In this document: one piece after another, positions 1 through 10,782 of the stretch
Layout of the letters: each line of letters begins with the position of its first letter
How positions within the stretch are numbered: the stretch's first letter is position 1
Source: Owenia fusiformis
Lineage: Eukaryota; Annelida; Polychaeta; Sabellida; Oweniidae
Direction of reading: 5' to 3'
Assembly: GCA_903813345.2 (NCBI GenBank)
Contig: CAIIXF020000007.1
Coordinates: 33,696,538-33,760,537 of the forward strand
Length of the DNA stretch: 64,000 bases
Notes under the pieces: model-generated
Told to the model about the DNA's origin: nothing
Databases searched by the model: none
What the model saw: only the letters and a program-made list of their open reading frames with translations
Translations under genes and position numbers: made by a program

Positions 1-559
1 AATTCAAAATCGAATGTAGTTTTAACATGGGAGTGATATCACACACCGCGGCCCAGTCAGATAGATTTCATCGCGCACTGAATGAATTACAGGGGCCGCG
101 TTGTGCAAAGTTAATTAAAATAAAGTGCGCAGAAATTCCGGCATTCAGTGCGCGATGATCAAATGATTATCTGTGAATAAAAAACGAATAAAAATTCGTG
201 GCACCACGAATTTGATTTTTTTCGAAAGACTGCGGAGTGAACCAGCGAAATGACAATTTTGGATAATATTGATGGCTCTAACGAGGAGAACTTTGAGATT
301 TCCCGATTCTAGCGCGCAGCACATCCAGGACATGCGCACTTTTATCAGATTTGATTCTAATATGGTTTCAAAGATAATGTTCATTAAAAGAGGGCGTATG
401 CATACAGATTACACGTGGCGTTATGTTGAAGTGACCCTTGCAAAGGGTTCCATTGAAAATATATTATTTTGGGCCATTTCATATCTTTTAATTGATATTG
501 TATAAAATATTTTCAATGTTTGAAAATTATAATCTTATAAATAACATTTTATGTAATAA

Positions 560-2060
560 AACTGTAATGAAATGGTAAATACGGAATATGATGCAATACA
601 ATGCAGTGCAATATGATGTTATACAATGCAGTGCAATATGATGCAATACAATGCAGTGCAATATGATGCAATACAATGTAGTGTAATATGATGCAATACA
701 AAGCAGTGTTATATGATGCAAAACATGCAGTGCAATATGATACAATACAATGTAGTGCAATATAATACAATAAAATGCAGTGCAATACGATGCAATACAA
801 TACAGTGCAATATAATGCAATACAATGCAGTGCAATACAATACAGTGCAAAACAATGCCGTGTGGTGCAATACAATGTAGTTCATTTCAATACAATGCAG
901 TGCAATACAATGTGGTAGAGTGCAATACAATGCAGTGCAATTCAATACATCGCAGTTCAATATAGTGCAATACAATGTAGTGCAATGCAGTGCAATAAAA
1001 TACAATACAGTGCAATTCAATACAATGCAATACAACACAGTGCAATACAATACAATGCTGTGCAATACAATACATTACACTGCAATAAAATACAATGCAG
1101 TGTAATAAAATGCAGTGTAAACCAAGACAATGCAATACAATACTATGCAATACAAAGCAATGCAGTGTAATACAATACAGTGCAACACAAGGTATAGTGC
1201 AATACAATGCAGTGCAATACAATACATCGCAGTTCAATACAGTGCAATACAATGTAGTGCAATGCAGTGCAATAAAATACAATGCAGTTACAATGTAGTT
1301 CAATTCAATACAATGCAGTGCAATACAATGTGGTACAGTGCAATACAATGCAGTGCAATACAATACATCGCAGTTCAATACAGTGCAGTGCAATACAATA
1401 CAGTGCAATACAATACATCGCAGTTCAGTGCAGTGCAATACAATACATTGCAGTTCAATACAGTGCAATACAATGTAGTGTAATGCAGTGCAATACAATA
1501 CAATACAGTGCAATTCAATACAATGCAATACAATACAGTGCAATACAAAACAATGCTGTGCAATAGAATACAGTACACTGCAGTACAATACAATGCAGTG
1601 CAATGAAATACAATGCAGTGTAATAAAATGCAGTGTAATTCAAGACAATGCAATACAATACTGTGCAATACAATACAGTGCAATATAATACAATGCAGTG
1701 CACTGCAATGCAATACAATATGGTGCAGTGCAATATATTGCAGTGCAATTCAAAACAATGCAGTGTAATAGAATGCAGTGCAACACAATGTGGTACAGTG
1801 CAATACATTATAATGCAGTGCAATACAAGACAATGCAGCGCAATACAATGTAGTACACTGCAGTACAATACAATGCAGTGCAATAAAGAACAATGCAGTG
1901 CAATATAATATAATACAGTGCAATACAGTACAATATAATGCAATAGAATACAATGCAGTGCAATACAATAAAATGCAGTACAATACAATACAATGATGTG
2001 CTATACAATACAATACAATACAATACAATACAATGCAATGCAATGCAATGCTATGAATGT
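560..2060. repeat. Degenerate pentamer satellite, left arm
   Basis: About 1.5 kb built almost entirely of 5-bp words of the form TRCAR (TGCAA, TACAA, TGCAG, TACAG). Because 5 and 3 are coprime, every reading frame repeats each 15 bp. Few of those words generate stops, so several frames on both strands stay open over long distances. Those frames are low-complexity artefacts, not genes. Confidence 0.9.
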
Positions 2061-3499
2061 ACACCTTCTACAGTCAAATAAACACAGATAAAATTGTAAT
2101 AGTATGTTAGTGTATGGAGTTTGAAGTGGGTGGGGGATACAATTACCAGTCTGCTGATTAATGACTTAATAACTTAGAAAAGATCTCCTAGCTTTTAACA
2201 GGTGGCACTTATGTCTACCTTATGTTCTTGAACAATCTCGTCTAAGAATACAGACCCGTATCCTGGATTAACCTGGGGGAGTGGTTTTACCAAGGGTGAG
2301 ATTTTGCCAAGAGGGGGGAGCTTTTTGACAGTTATGGCAAAAAAATCATGTGAAAAGTGCTAAGAATGGTGAAAAACTGCATGATTTTGAACGAATATTT
2401 GGCAAGGGGGAGGGAGTGAGGCCCCCTGGCTACGGCCATGGAATACATATAGGAACTTTCCTTCTCCCAGAAGAAATGGTATACAGGTATTACATCAATC
2501 ATTCTGGTATTTTGTATACGAAGGTCTGTAGTTACTTTATTGAAAGATGGCAGTGTACACTGTGTACTACCATTTTGAGGTCAGTTTGACTTTATAATTC
2601 TGCGCACTATAATCTGTAATTCTCATAGATATCCTCTCTAGAGGCATCACTGTGATCCAAATTACAATTTCGCAGGTCAAGTCTGCAGTCTTTCGAAAAA
2701 AGTTGAATTCGTTGTGCTACCCTTTCTTGTTGGGCATTTATTAACAGAAAACTATAATTACATCGCGCCAGCATATACAAGCTTCAGCGCGATATTTTGA
2801 GTGTGTTAATAAATAAAGTGCGCAGAAATCGATCTTACTGGGCCGCGGTGTGCGATCATCACTCATAAACAATTTTTAATTGCGCACTGAATGAATTACA
2901 GGGGGCGCGTTGTGCAAAGTGAATTAAATAAATAAAGTGCGCAGAAATATATCTGACTGGGCCGCGGTGTGTGATATCACTCCCATGTTAAAACTCCCTT
3001 GAATTTTAAACTCTGCGGTATATCCCCTTTCGCTTTCCATACTGCTCACTTTATTTATTTAGCCAGAATATTAACACACTCAAAATATCGCGCTGAAGCT
3101 TGTATATGCTGGCGCGATGTAAATATAGTTTTCTGTTAATAAATGCCCAACAAGAAAGGGTAGCACAACGAATTCAACTTTTTTCGAAAGACTGCAGACT
3201 TGACCTGCGAAATTGTAATTTGGATCACAGTGATGCCTCTAGAGAGGATATCTATGAGAATTACAGATTATAGTGCGCAGAATTATAAAGTCAAACTGAC
3301 CTCAAAATGGTAGTACACAGTGTACACTGCCATCTTTCAATAAAGTGTGTACTACAGACCTTCGTATACAAAATACCAGAATGATTGATGTAATACCTGT
3401 ATACCATTTCTTCTGGGAGAAGGAAAGTTCCTATATGTATTCCAGGGCCGTAGCCAGGGGGCCTCACCACCCTCCCCCTTGCCAAATATTCGTTCAAAA

Positions 3500-4545
3500 T
3501 CACTGCACTGCATTGTATTGTATTGCACTGCATTGTATTATATTGTACTGTATTGCACTGTATTATATTGCACTGCATTGTACTTTATTGCACTGCATTG
3601 TATTGTACTGCAGTGTACTACATTGTATTGCGCTGCATTGTATTGTATTGCACTGCATTATAATATGTTGCACTGTGCCACATTGTGTTGCACTGCATTG
3701 TATTACACTGCATTGTTTTGTATTGCACTGCAATATATTGAACTGCACCATATTGTATTGCACTGCAGTGCACTGCATTGTATTATATGGCACTGTATTG
3801 TATTGCACAGTCTTGTTGCACATTGTCTTGAATTACACTGCATTTTATTACACTGCATTGTATTTTATTGCACTACATTGTATTGCACTGTATTGAACTG
3901 CGATGTATTGTATTGCACTGTATTGTATTGCACTGCACTGAACTGCGATGTATTGTATTGCACTGTATTGTATTGCACTGCACTGTATTGAACTGCGATG
4001 TATTGTATTGCACTGCATTGTATTGCACTGTACCACATTGTATTGCACTGCATTGTATTGAAATGAACTACATTGTAACTGTATTGTATTTTATTGCACT
4101 GCATTGCACTACATTGTATTGCACTGTATTGAACTGCGATGTATTGTATTGCACTGCATTGTATTGCACTGTACCACATTGTATTGCACTGCATTATATT
4201 GAAATGAACTACATTGCATTGCACTGCACGACATTGTTTTGCATTGTATTACATTGCACTGCATTTTATTGTATTATATTGCACTACATTGTATTGTATC
4301 ATATTGCACTGCATTTTTGGCATCATATTACACTGCTTTGTATTTCATCATATAACACTACATTGTATTGCATCATATTGCACTGCATTGTATTGCATCA
4401 TATTGCTCTGCATTGTACTGCATCATATTGCACCGCATTGTATTACATCATATTGCACCACATTGTATTGCATCATATTGCACTGCATTGTATTACATCA
4501 TATTGCACTGCATTGTATTGCATCATATTTCGTATTTACCATTTC
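3500..4545. repeat. Degenerate pentamer satellite, right arm
   Basis: Reverse complement of the left-arm satellite (words YTGYA, such as TTGTA and CTGCA), about 1.05 kb long. It is shorter than the left array by several hundred bases, showing length change since the inverted arms formed. The distal part shifts to a longer-period variant with a repeated TTGCATCATA motif. Confidence 0.9.
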
Positions 4546-4939
4546 AGTTACAGTTTTATTACATAAAATGTTATTTATAAGATTATAATTTTCAAACATT
4601 GAAAATGTTTTATACAATATCACTTAAAAGATATGAATTGGCCCAAAATAATATATTTTCAATGGAACCCTTTGCAAGGGTCACTTCAACATAACGCCAC
4701 GTGTAATCTGTATGCATACGCCCTCTTTTAATGAACATTATCTTTGAAACCATATTAGAATCGAATCTGATAGAATCGGGAAATCTCAAAGTTCTCCTCG
4801 TTAGAGCCATCAATATTATCCAAAATTGTCATTTCGCTGGTTCACTCCGCAGTCTTTCGAAAAAAATCAAATTCGTGGTGCCACGAATTTTTATTCGTTT
4901 TTTATTCACAGATAATCATTTTTTCATCGCGCACTGAAT

Positions 4940-5125
4940 GTATACATCTGTATACATTGTATTGCATCATATTGCACTGCATTGTATTGCATCATATTGC
5001 TCTGCATTGTATTGCATCATTTTGCACCGCATTGTATTACATCATATTGCACCACATTGTATTGCATCATATTGCACTGCATTGTATAACATCATATTGC
5101 ACTGCATTGTATTGCATCATATTCC
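4940..5125. repeat. Third block of the pentamer satellite
   Basis: A short further block of the same TTGCATCATATTGCACTGCA-type satellite, followed by a second copy of the outer unique block. It shows that satellite end plus unique block were tandemly duplicated in the right arm only. The first right-arm copy has lost 33 bp that are present in the second copy. Confidence 0.85.
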
Positions 5126-5948
5126 GTATTTACCATTTCGTTACAGTTTTATTACATAAAATGTTATTTATAAGATTATAATTTTCAGACATTGAAAATA
5201 TTTTATACAATATCAATTAAAAGATATGAAATGGCCCAAAATAATATATTTTCAATGGAACCCTTTGCAAGGGTCACTTCAACGTAACGCCACGTGTAAT
5301 CTGTATGCATACGCCCTCTTTTAATGAACATTATCTTTGAAACCATATTAGAATCGAATCTGATAAAAGTGCGCATGTCCTGGATGTGCTGCGCGCTAGA
5401 ATCGGGAAATCTCAAAGTTCTCCTCGTTAGAGCCATCAATATTGTCCAAAATTGTCATTTCGCTGGTTCACTCCGCAGTCTTTCGAAAAAAATCAAATTC
5501 GTGGTGCCACGAATTTTTATTCGTTTTTTATTCACAGATAATCATTTTTTCATCGCGCACTGAATGCCGGAATTTCTGCGCACTTTATTTTAATTAACTT
5601 TGCACAACGCGGCCCCTGTAATTCATTCAGTGCGCGATGAAATCTATCTGACTGGGCCGCGGTGTGTGATATCACTCCCATGTTAAAACTCCATTCGATT
5701 TTGAATTATGCGCATGTCCCCTATAGCTTTCCGTAGCTTTCCGTAATTCACAGATAATAATTTTTTCATCGCGCACTGAATGCCGGAATTTCTGCGCACT
5801 TTATTTTAATTAACTTTGCACAACGCGGCCCCTGTAATTCATTCAGTGCGCGATGAAATCTATCTGACTGGGCCGCGGTGTATGATATCACTCTCATGTT
5901 AAAACTCCATTCGATTTTGAATTATGCGCAGGTCCCTATAGCTTTCCG

Positions 5949-6028
5949 TACTTCATGAAAAGAATTACAAAAATCATACAGCAATTATTGATTTGCTGTA
6001 TGATTTTTGTAATTCTTTTCATGAAGTA
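5949..6028. repeat. Perfect 36-bp-arm hairpin
   Basis: The arm at 5949-5984 is the exact reverse complement of 5993-6028, with an 8-bp spacer. It lies directly outside the foldback element and is followed by a tandem duplication of TGACCTGGTTTA. The perfect arms suggest a recent origin or ongoing gene conversion. Confidence 0.9.
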
Positions 6029-6178
6029 TGACCTGGTTTATGACCTGGTTTATTTATTTCATAATTCTTATATAATATACACTATAAAAAACAAGCCGTT
6101 AGACACCCTAGTGGGTATATGTCGCGGTTTAACAGAAATGACTTTCACACTTCACAAATGAAATCTTCTGAATTCCAG

Positions 6179-6374
6179 GTGCTCGGTGTAAACACGACCG
6201 TGACTGCAATAACACAATGTGCTGTGCGAAGCAGCACGGAGAACACATTTGCAAAAAACGCATAAAACTTTACCATAAGTGCTATGTTCCAAAAGGGGGA
6301 TTGGATTATACTCTTAACGAACTTTGCCCTTGTGAGCAGGGGCTTATATGCAAGGATGTCGGGACCATCAGAAA
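6179..6374 (+). CDS. Prokineticin/astakine-like cysteine-rich exon (internal exon)
   Basis: Preceded by an acceptor (ttctgaattccag) and ending at a donor (AA|GTAAGA), this exon encodes about 64 residues with nine cysteines. The order is C-x5-C-x4-CC-A, then C-x9-C, then C-P-C-x5-C. That layout is the prokineticin/astakine colipase-like fold, a secreted disulfide-rich signalling domain; CCA and CPC are its most recognisable pieces. The tenth family cysteine is missing here and should lie in the next exon. If not spliced, the frame ends at TAA 6376. The entry codon is split (only its last two bases, GT, lie here), so the signal-peptide exon lies upstream, probably left of the foldback or outside the window. 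A Dickkopf-type or other colipase-fold protein is the main alternative. Family known, function inferred. Confidence 0.62.
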
Positions 6375-7097
6375 GTAAGATAAGAAAAACATATTTCATT
6401 CAATGTAGATTATATTTTGCTCTGGCTCGCACACGTTCTTTTTAGTCTTTATTCTGGGGGAGGGTCCATTTAGAACCGTAGCAAGGTGTCTGAAACAGTA
6501 CGTGGGACTCCTAATGGGGGGGGGGGGCTAATATCGGGCCAAACTTTTCTAGAAAAATAAGTTTCTAAATATCTGAATTAAGATTTTGCCTCAGATGAAG
6601 ACATTTTCTACATACAAGGTTTTGACAATTCACATAAAGTAATTTTTGATATTATATCGGGTGTCGCTCCAACAAACGTCACACTTTTTTGACAAGTATT
6701 TTCGCTTATTATTAAATTGATTCGTCCTTTAAGTTTAAATCACTATTTCAGTTGGCCTTTAATAACTCCAATTTAGTGCAAAGGTCCATGGGCAAGTGAT
6801 TTTAGACGGTCATATCTTTCACCATGGGTACTTTCTGGTCATAAATACATTGTTTTTTATTAAAACAATATGTTTTCTTTCAAATGATAGTAAAATATCA
6901 ATCTAACTCTCTGAAAAATTATCGATAAGGATTGGCATTTTTAAAAAAAATGTTAGGCTCATTTTCTAAAAAGAGGATCTTGGTTTTCTCAATTTAAACA
7001 TATTGAAAGTTTCTTCTTCACTATATTTCTGAAAAGGGGATGCGTATTGAAATCCGTTTAAGTTAAAAACCACATATCCCATGTTATTTTCCCATAG

Positions 7098-7134
7098 GGA
7101 AAACTCGTGCTATCCATTGTTTTCAGCATAATTT
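7098..7134 (+). CDS. Candidate terminal exon of the prokineticin-like gene
   Basis: An acceptor with a pyrimidine tract (ttattttcccatag) ends at 7097. Joined in phase to the exon ending at 6374, it reads K-E-N-S-C-Y-P-L-F-S-A-stop. This supplies a tenth cysteine 12 residues after the ninth, close to the spacing in prokineticins. An AATAAA follows at 7238-7243. The exon is very short, so chance cannot be excluded; transcript data would decide. Confidence 0.33.
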
Positions 7135-7237
7135 TTGTAATCGAAAATTGATATCTTCAAAACTAGACTTTCAATACCATTCTACTTTTGACATGTTTGA
7201 AGAAGATTTATACCCTTGTTGAATAATCTTTTCATGC

Positions 7238-7243
7238 AATAAA
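7238..7243 (+). terminator. Candidate polyA signal AATAAA
   Basis: A canonical hexamer about 100 bp after the stop of the proposed terminal exon of the prokineticin-like gene. It is meaningful only if that exon is real. Confidence 0.25.
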
Positions 7244-8689
7244 AAACAGTGAAAGGGAGATCCTCTTTTGAGTAAATAGGTTCACCATTTTTCAAAAAAT
7301 ACTGCACATGGTCCTTTCTCAAAGTAGCCTAATGGTATCATTAACGAGAGGTCGTTGTAGTAAGTTCATCTCTCTGGTTTATATTATAGCTTTATAAGAT
7401 TTTGCTTTTTCTGAAGAACTTAATATAAAGTTGTTTCAATAATAAAGTTGTTTCAATCTATTAAAGAGATCAGTTTCATATTCTGTGAGAATTCCAATAT
7501 CAGACCTGCGCAATGGCGTTTTTGCCTGCTATCAGGTGATAGAATCTATCAATCAGTTTAAGTCTCAAAACATAGTATAGTGTAATTATTGCATCAATAT
7601 TCGTACCATTACACGCCTAACCATGGACAACGCACAGTGACAAAATATACCGTAGTACACTTTAGATGTACGGTGTCACTATTAACCGATTTAAAGCAAA
7701 TATGATGATGTAGGTTTTAAAAAAATTATCTGAGCAATACATTAACGATTTCAAGTTTGATTTCGTGTGTATTCGTTTGGGAAGACACTTAACTTTCTTG
7801 TAACGTTAAACGATTTTCAAACAGTGCTCGATTTTTTCGTAGTCAATCTACCCATATAGTTTGTCGTTTGAAAAATGTTGTTTTTCAAATATTTCCTTTG
7901 ATCATTTCCTCGCCTGTCGTCTAAGAATGTCGAATATTTTCATGAGAATATGATTCTCTAAGCTACACAATTTAGGACGGGTGCAATTAATAAATATTCA
8001 AGTATTTATTGAAATTTAAAAAATTCAGAAATGTGTGTTGTCAACCCGAATATACGTTGTCCCTGTAGTTGAAATTCATGAGATAAAATATTAAACAATG
8101 TAATGATTTAGTTTCAAAATTCATTAAGGTTTTTATGAGTAAAAAGTGATCTTTAACGAACATGTTCAAGTATCCTTTTTGCTTTTTCATCACATCGTAG
8201 ATTAATGGAAATAACGTCACAACGCATGTGCGTAAATAGACATTTCATGGTCCAAAGATTTCAATGGAGAGCAGTCTTCATCAAAATTTAAAATAATAAT
8301 AATATTTTAGCAAATTATTTATTTTCTGAGGATTCAACGGATCCTTGTTACACCCAACGAAGTGTTCGTTTTGATATATAAATCAGCAAAATCCATCCAT
8401 AGATCTTTCGGCCTTTTAATGATTTAATTTTCGGGATATTTTGCTAAAATCCCCCATTGGCCGCCATTATAAACTTTGAAAAAACTCAAATCCTCATCAT
8501 TTCATATCATTTGTTAACTGATCTAAACAACTCCAATCGCTTAGGATTCAACGGATTCTAAGAGATCGAAGCTAATACAATATGTTGACAACCCCTGTTT
8601 CAATATTTACCGCATAATCTGTCGGCCTTTTAGGTTATAAATTTGTCAATAGTGCCTCGGAATAGAATATGTTGAAAACTAGCACTGCC

Positions 8690-9317
8690 ACGGAGTTTGC
8701 CTCCAGCCTCTTTGATTATTTGGCGTCTGTACTTTACGTTTTGTTTTAGTTACATTGATAGATAGATGCCCTCTTCATGCAAATGTTCACAACATAAACA
8801 TCGTTTATCCCCGCATTTTTTAACGGTTTGTTGAATATGGTCAATGTCAAGGCTAGACGATATATATTGCGATTTGGTTACAATTGATTTGATGTTTTTC
8901 GGTTGTCTGCGACTGCATATTATTTTTGTTTTTGAGTACATAATCCATTCTCTCATCGTTTCCCTCATATTATTGACGTGTTCCATTCTTCGCGGAAACA
9001 TACTTCAATTTTGTGGATTATGAGTTGCGATGAATGTTAAAGTATTCTCCCTAGTTTTTTTCTTTTTAACTGTATTCAATATTTCTGTCCTGTTTAGCAT
9101 TGGTGCTTTTCGTATTGTGTCATCCATTATTTTTGACGGATAATCCAATGTTATTTAATGATCCTTGAGTTGTTTCAATTGTAATTCTCGTGTTTCACGT
9201 TCGGAGACAATGCATACTATTCGTCTCGCTAAGTTACATGGGACGTTTAATTTTGTATGTCTGGGATGACATGATTTAAAGTTAAGGTATTGGTGTGTGT
9301 CTGTTTCCTTGGAGTTT
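8690..9317 (-). pseudogene. Penelope-like retroelement RT fragment, decayed
   Basis: Read on the minus strand from 9317, one frame gives ETDTHQYLNFKSCHPRHTK, then an NLARRI stretch, YPSK, a TFIATHNPQN stretch, RRQPKNIKSI and finally CGDKRCLCCEHL. These are the thumb and linker motifs between reverse transcriptase and GIY-YIG endonuclease in Penelope-like elements. Two in-frame stops (TAA at 9155-9157 and a TGA just before the methionine at 9001) and a stop at about 8750 disable it. Past the stop, a GGKLRG stretch resembles the GETGxKLR part of the GIY-YIG domain. The 5' part is cut off at 9317, where a Helitron-like repeat begins, so the RT palm is missing. Frame continuity across the stops argues for fairly recent decay. 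Confidence 0.75.
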
Positions 9318-9326
9318 TTTTTTATT

Positions 9327-9353
9327 AGACTCCAGATTGAAAATCTGGAGTCT
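9327..9353. repeat. AGACTCCAGATT hairpin at the element boundary
   Basis: Inverted 12-bp arms AGACTCCAGATT/AATCTGGAGTCT with a 3-bp loop. The same hairpin marks one end of several copies of the Helitron-like family (30.3, 34.9 and 39.9-40.2 kb), so it is part of the element end rather than a host feature. Confidence 0.8.
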
Positions 9354-10782
9354 ATTGTTTTTGCCAGTATTCTTATTCTTATTATTATTCTTCTTCGGGA
9401 GTTTTTTCAGTAACTATGGGGTATCCAGTAAAGACCATAATACAGTTTATTTAGGTTCAGTATCTAGTTGGTGGGAAATTGGGTCAAATTTTTATCTAGG
9501 TCAAAGGTCAAGAACTAGGTCAAATCCAGTACTTTGTCACTTTTTTCGATTTTCTCAGTCGTCCTTCAATATTTTTGATCCATTTTTCTTTCATTGTGTT
9601 CCTGATAAAAAAGTAGTATTAAGATTGTCGATTTAGTTTTTTGATATCTCAAACCGATTTCGAGATATCGGTGTCCGAAAACGAGGTCCAAAAAAAATTT
9701 CTCCGAATCAAATGTCCAGGATATTAGTCTTATAGGAAATTTTCTCAGGATTCCGAATCTGAAAACGAAATTTAGATCAGACTTCCGGTTCTGAAGTACT
9801 GGCGTTTTGAAAGCTCAAAAATCGCTAAATTTTGAGCCCATGTTAAGTCAATGGGAAAAAAGATTTTTTTGAAGTGAAAAATACGAAATATAGACTAAGT
9901 TCAGCTAAATATAATGAAAGCTTTTAAAAGAATGAGACCTCAAAAGCCATCTAGCTGTAAAATTTGGACACCAAAATGCCTAGGTCAAAATCTAGGTCAA
10001 ATTCAAAGTTTTTTCTTATTTTTGCGATTCTGACACTACACTTTAATTATATTCTTCGAAATTGTGTATACATGTAGCCAAGAGTGTGCTAATAGCGTTA
10101 GCCTTTTGCCGTCAGAAAGTATTTTGACCCACTTTTGAGATATGGTGTCCGAGAAGTAGGTCAAAATAAAAAGTTCTCCAAATTTAACATTTGAGTTATG
10201 AATTAAGAATAGAATTTTCTCAGAAATCCGAATCTGCAAACCAAATTTCGATCCGACTTCCGGTTCCGAAGTTATGGCGTGTCCAAAAAGTAGGTCAAAA
10301 TAAAAATTCGCCAAATTTAATGTATGAGTTATGAATTAGGGGTAGAATTTTGTCAGGAATCTGAATGTTTAAATCAAATTTAGATCCGACTTCCAGTTCG
10401 GAAGTTATGGCGTTTTGAAATTTGGGAAAATCGATCTGATGGTGTCCTGATAGAAAGTCAAGAGTAGAGAAGAAAATATTGAAAAATTCATCCATCCTTC
10501 CTATCTGATCCTATCCTATCCTTCCTTCGTATCCTTTCCTTCCTATCCTATCCTCTCCTATCATATCCTTTCTTCCTATTCTGTTCTATCCTAACCTTCT
10601 TTCTTATTCTATCCTATCGTTCCTTCCCATTCTATCCTATCCTACCTTCCTGTTTTATCCATCTATCTTATTCTGGATGACTCAGCTTATTCTGGATGAC
10701 TCGGCTTATTTTAGATGACTGGGCTTAAAAAAGTCTGGATCTGGAGTCTGAAATTGAACTTCGTTCAATTTCCCAAGTCTAG
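9344..10782 (+). mobile_element. Helitron-like non-autonomous element, + copy J
   Basis: Begins TC right after an A (9343) and ends CTAG (10779-10782) right before a T. A 10-bp stem, GAAATTGAAC/GTTCAATTTC (10750-10772), ends 6 bp before CTAG. This A|TC...hairpin...CTRR|T layout is the Helitron signature. Inside are core sequence related to the about 475-bp units, a DR1 motif (9498-9510), a TCCT/TATCC pyrimidine microsatellite (10490-10670) and GGATGACTCGGCTTA repeats. No Rep/helicase is present. It is followed head to tail by copy K. Assignment to Helitrons is inferred from the ends only. Confidence 0.6.

Larger units (their letters stand above)
1..5935. mobile_element. Giant foldback (inverted-repeat) element with pentamer-satellite arms
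   Basis: The left half recurs as its reverse complement in the right half. Position 1 pairs with about 5707 and 2441 pairs with 3442, so the axis lies near 2.9 kb. Each arm has an outer unique block (about 160-545, against 4560-4935 and 5130-5560), a long degenerate pentamer satellite, and an inner unique block (2060-2870 against 3010-3490). The right arm carries an extra tandem copy of satellite plus outer block (4940-5560) and an extra terminal module (5750-5935). No transposase frame is seen. It is probably a non-autonomous foldback transposon lying 5' of, or in an intron of, the prokineticin-like gene. The left end may continue outside the window. Confidence 0.8.
6380..8690. other. AT-rich noncoding stretch
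   Basis: Apart from the short candidate exon at 7098, I see no coding frame, repeat array or RNA gene here. It has a G9 run near 6520 and dispersed AT-rich sequence that looks like intron or intergenic DNA. Confidence 0.5.

Noticed and set aside
527-5181. Many open frames of 60-240 codons on both strands in the pentamer satellite
   Set aside because: They repeat a 5-residue pattern caused by a 5-bp repeat, overlap in several frames and both strands, and have no domains or splice context.
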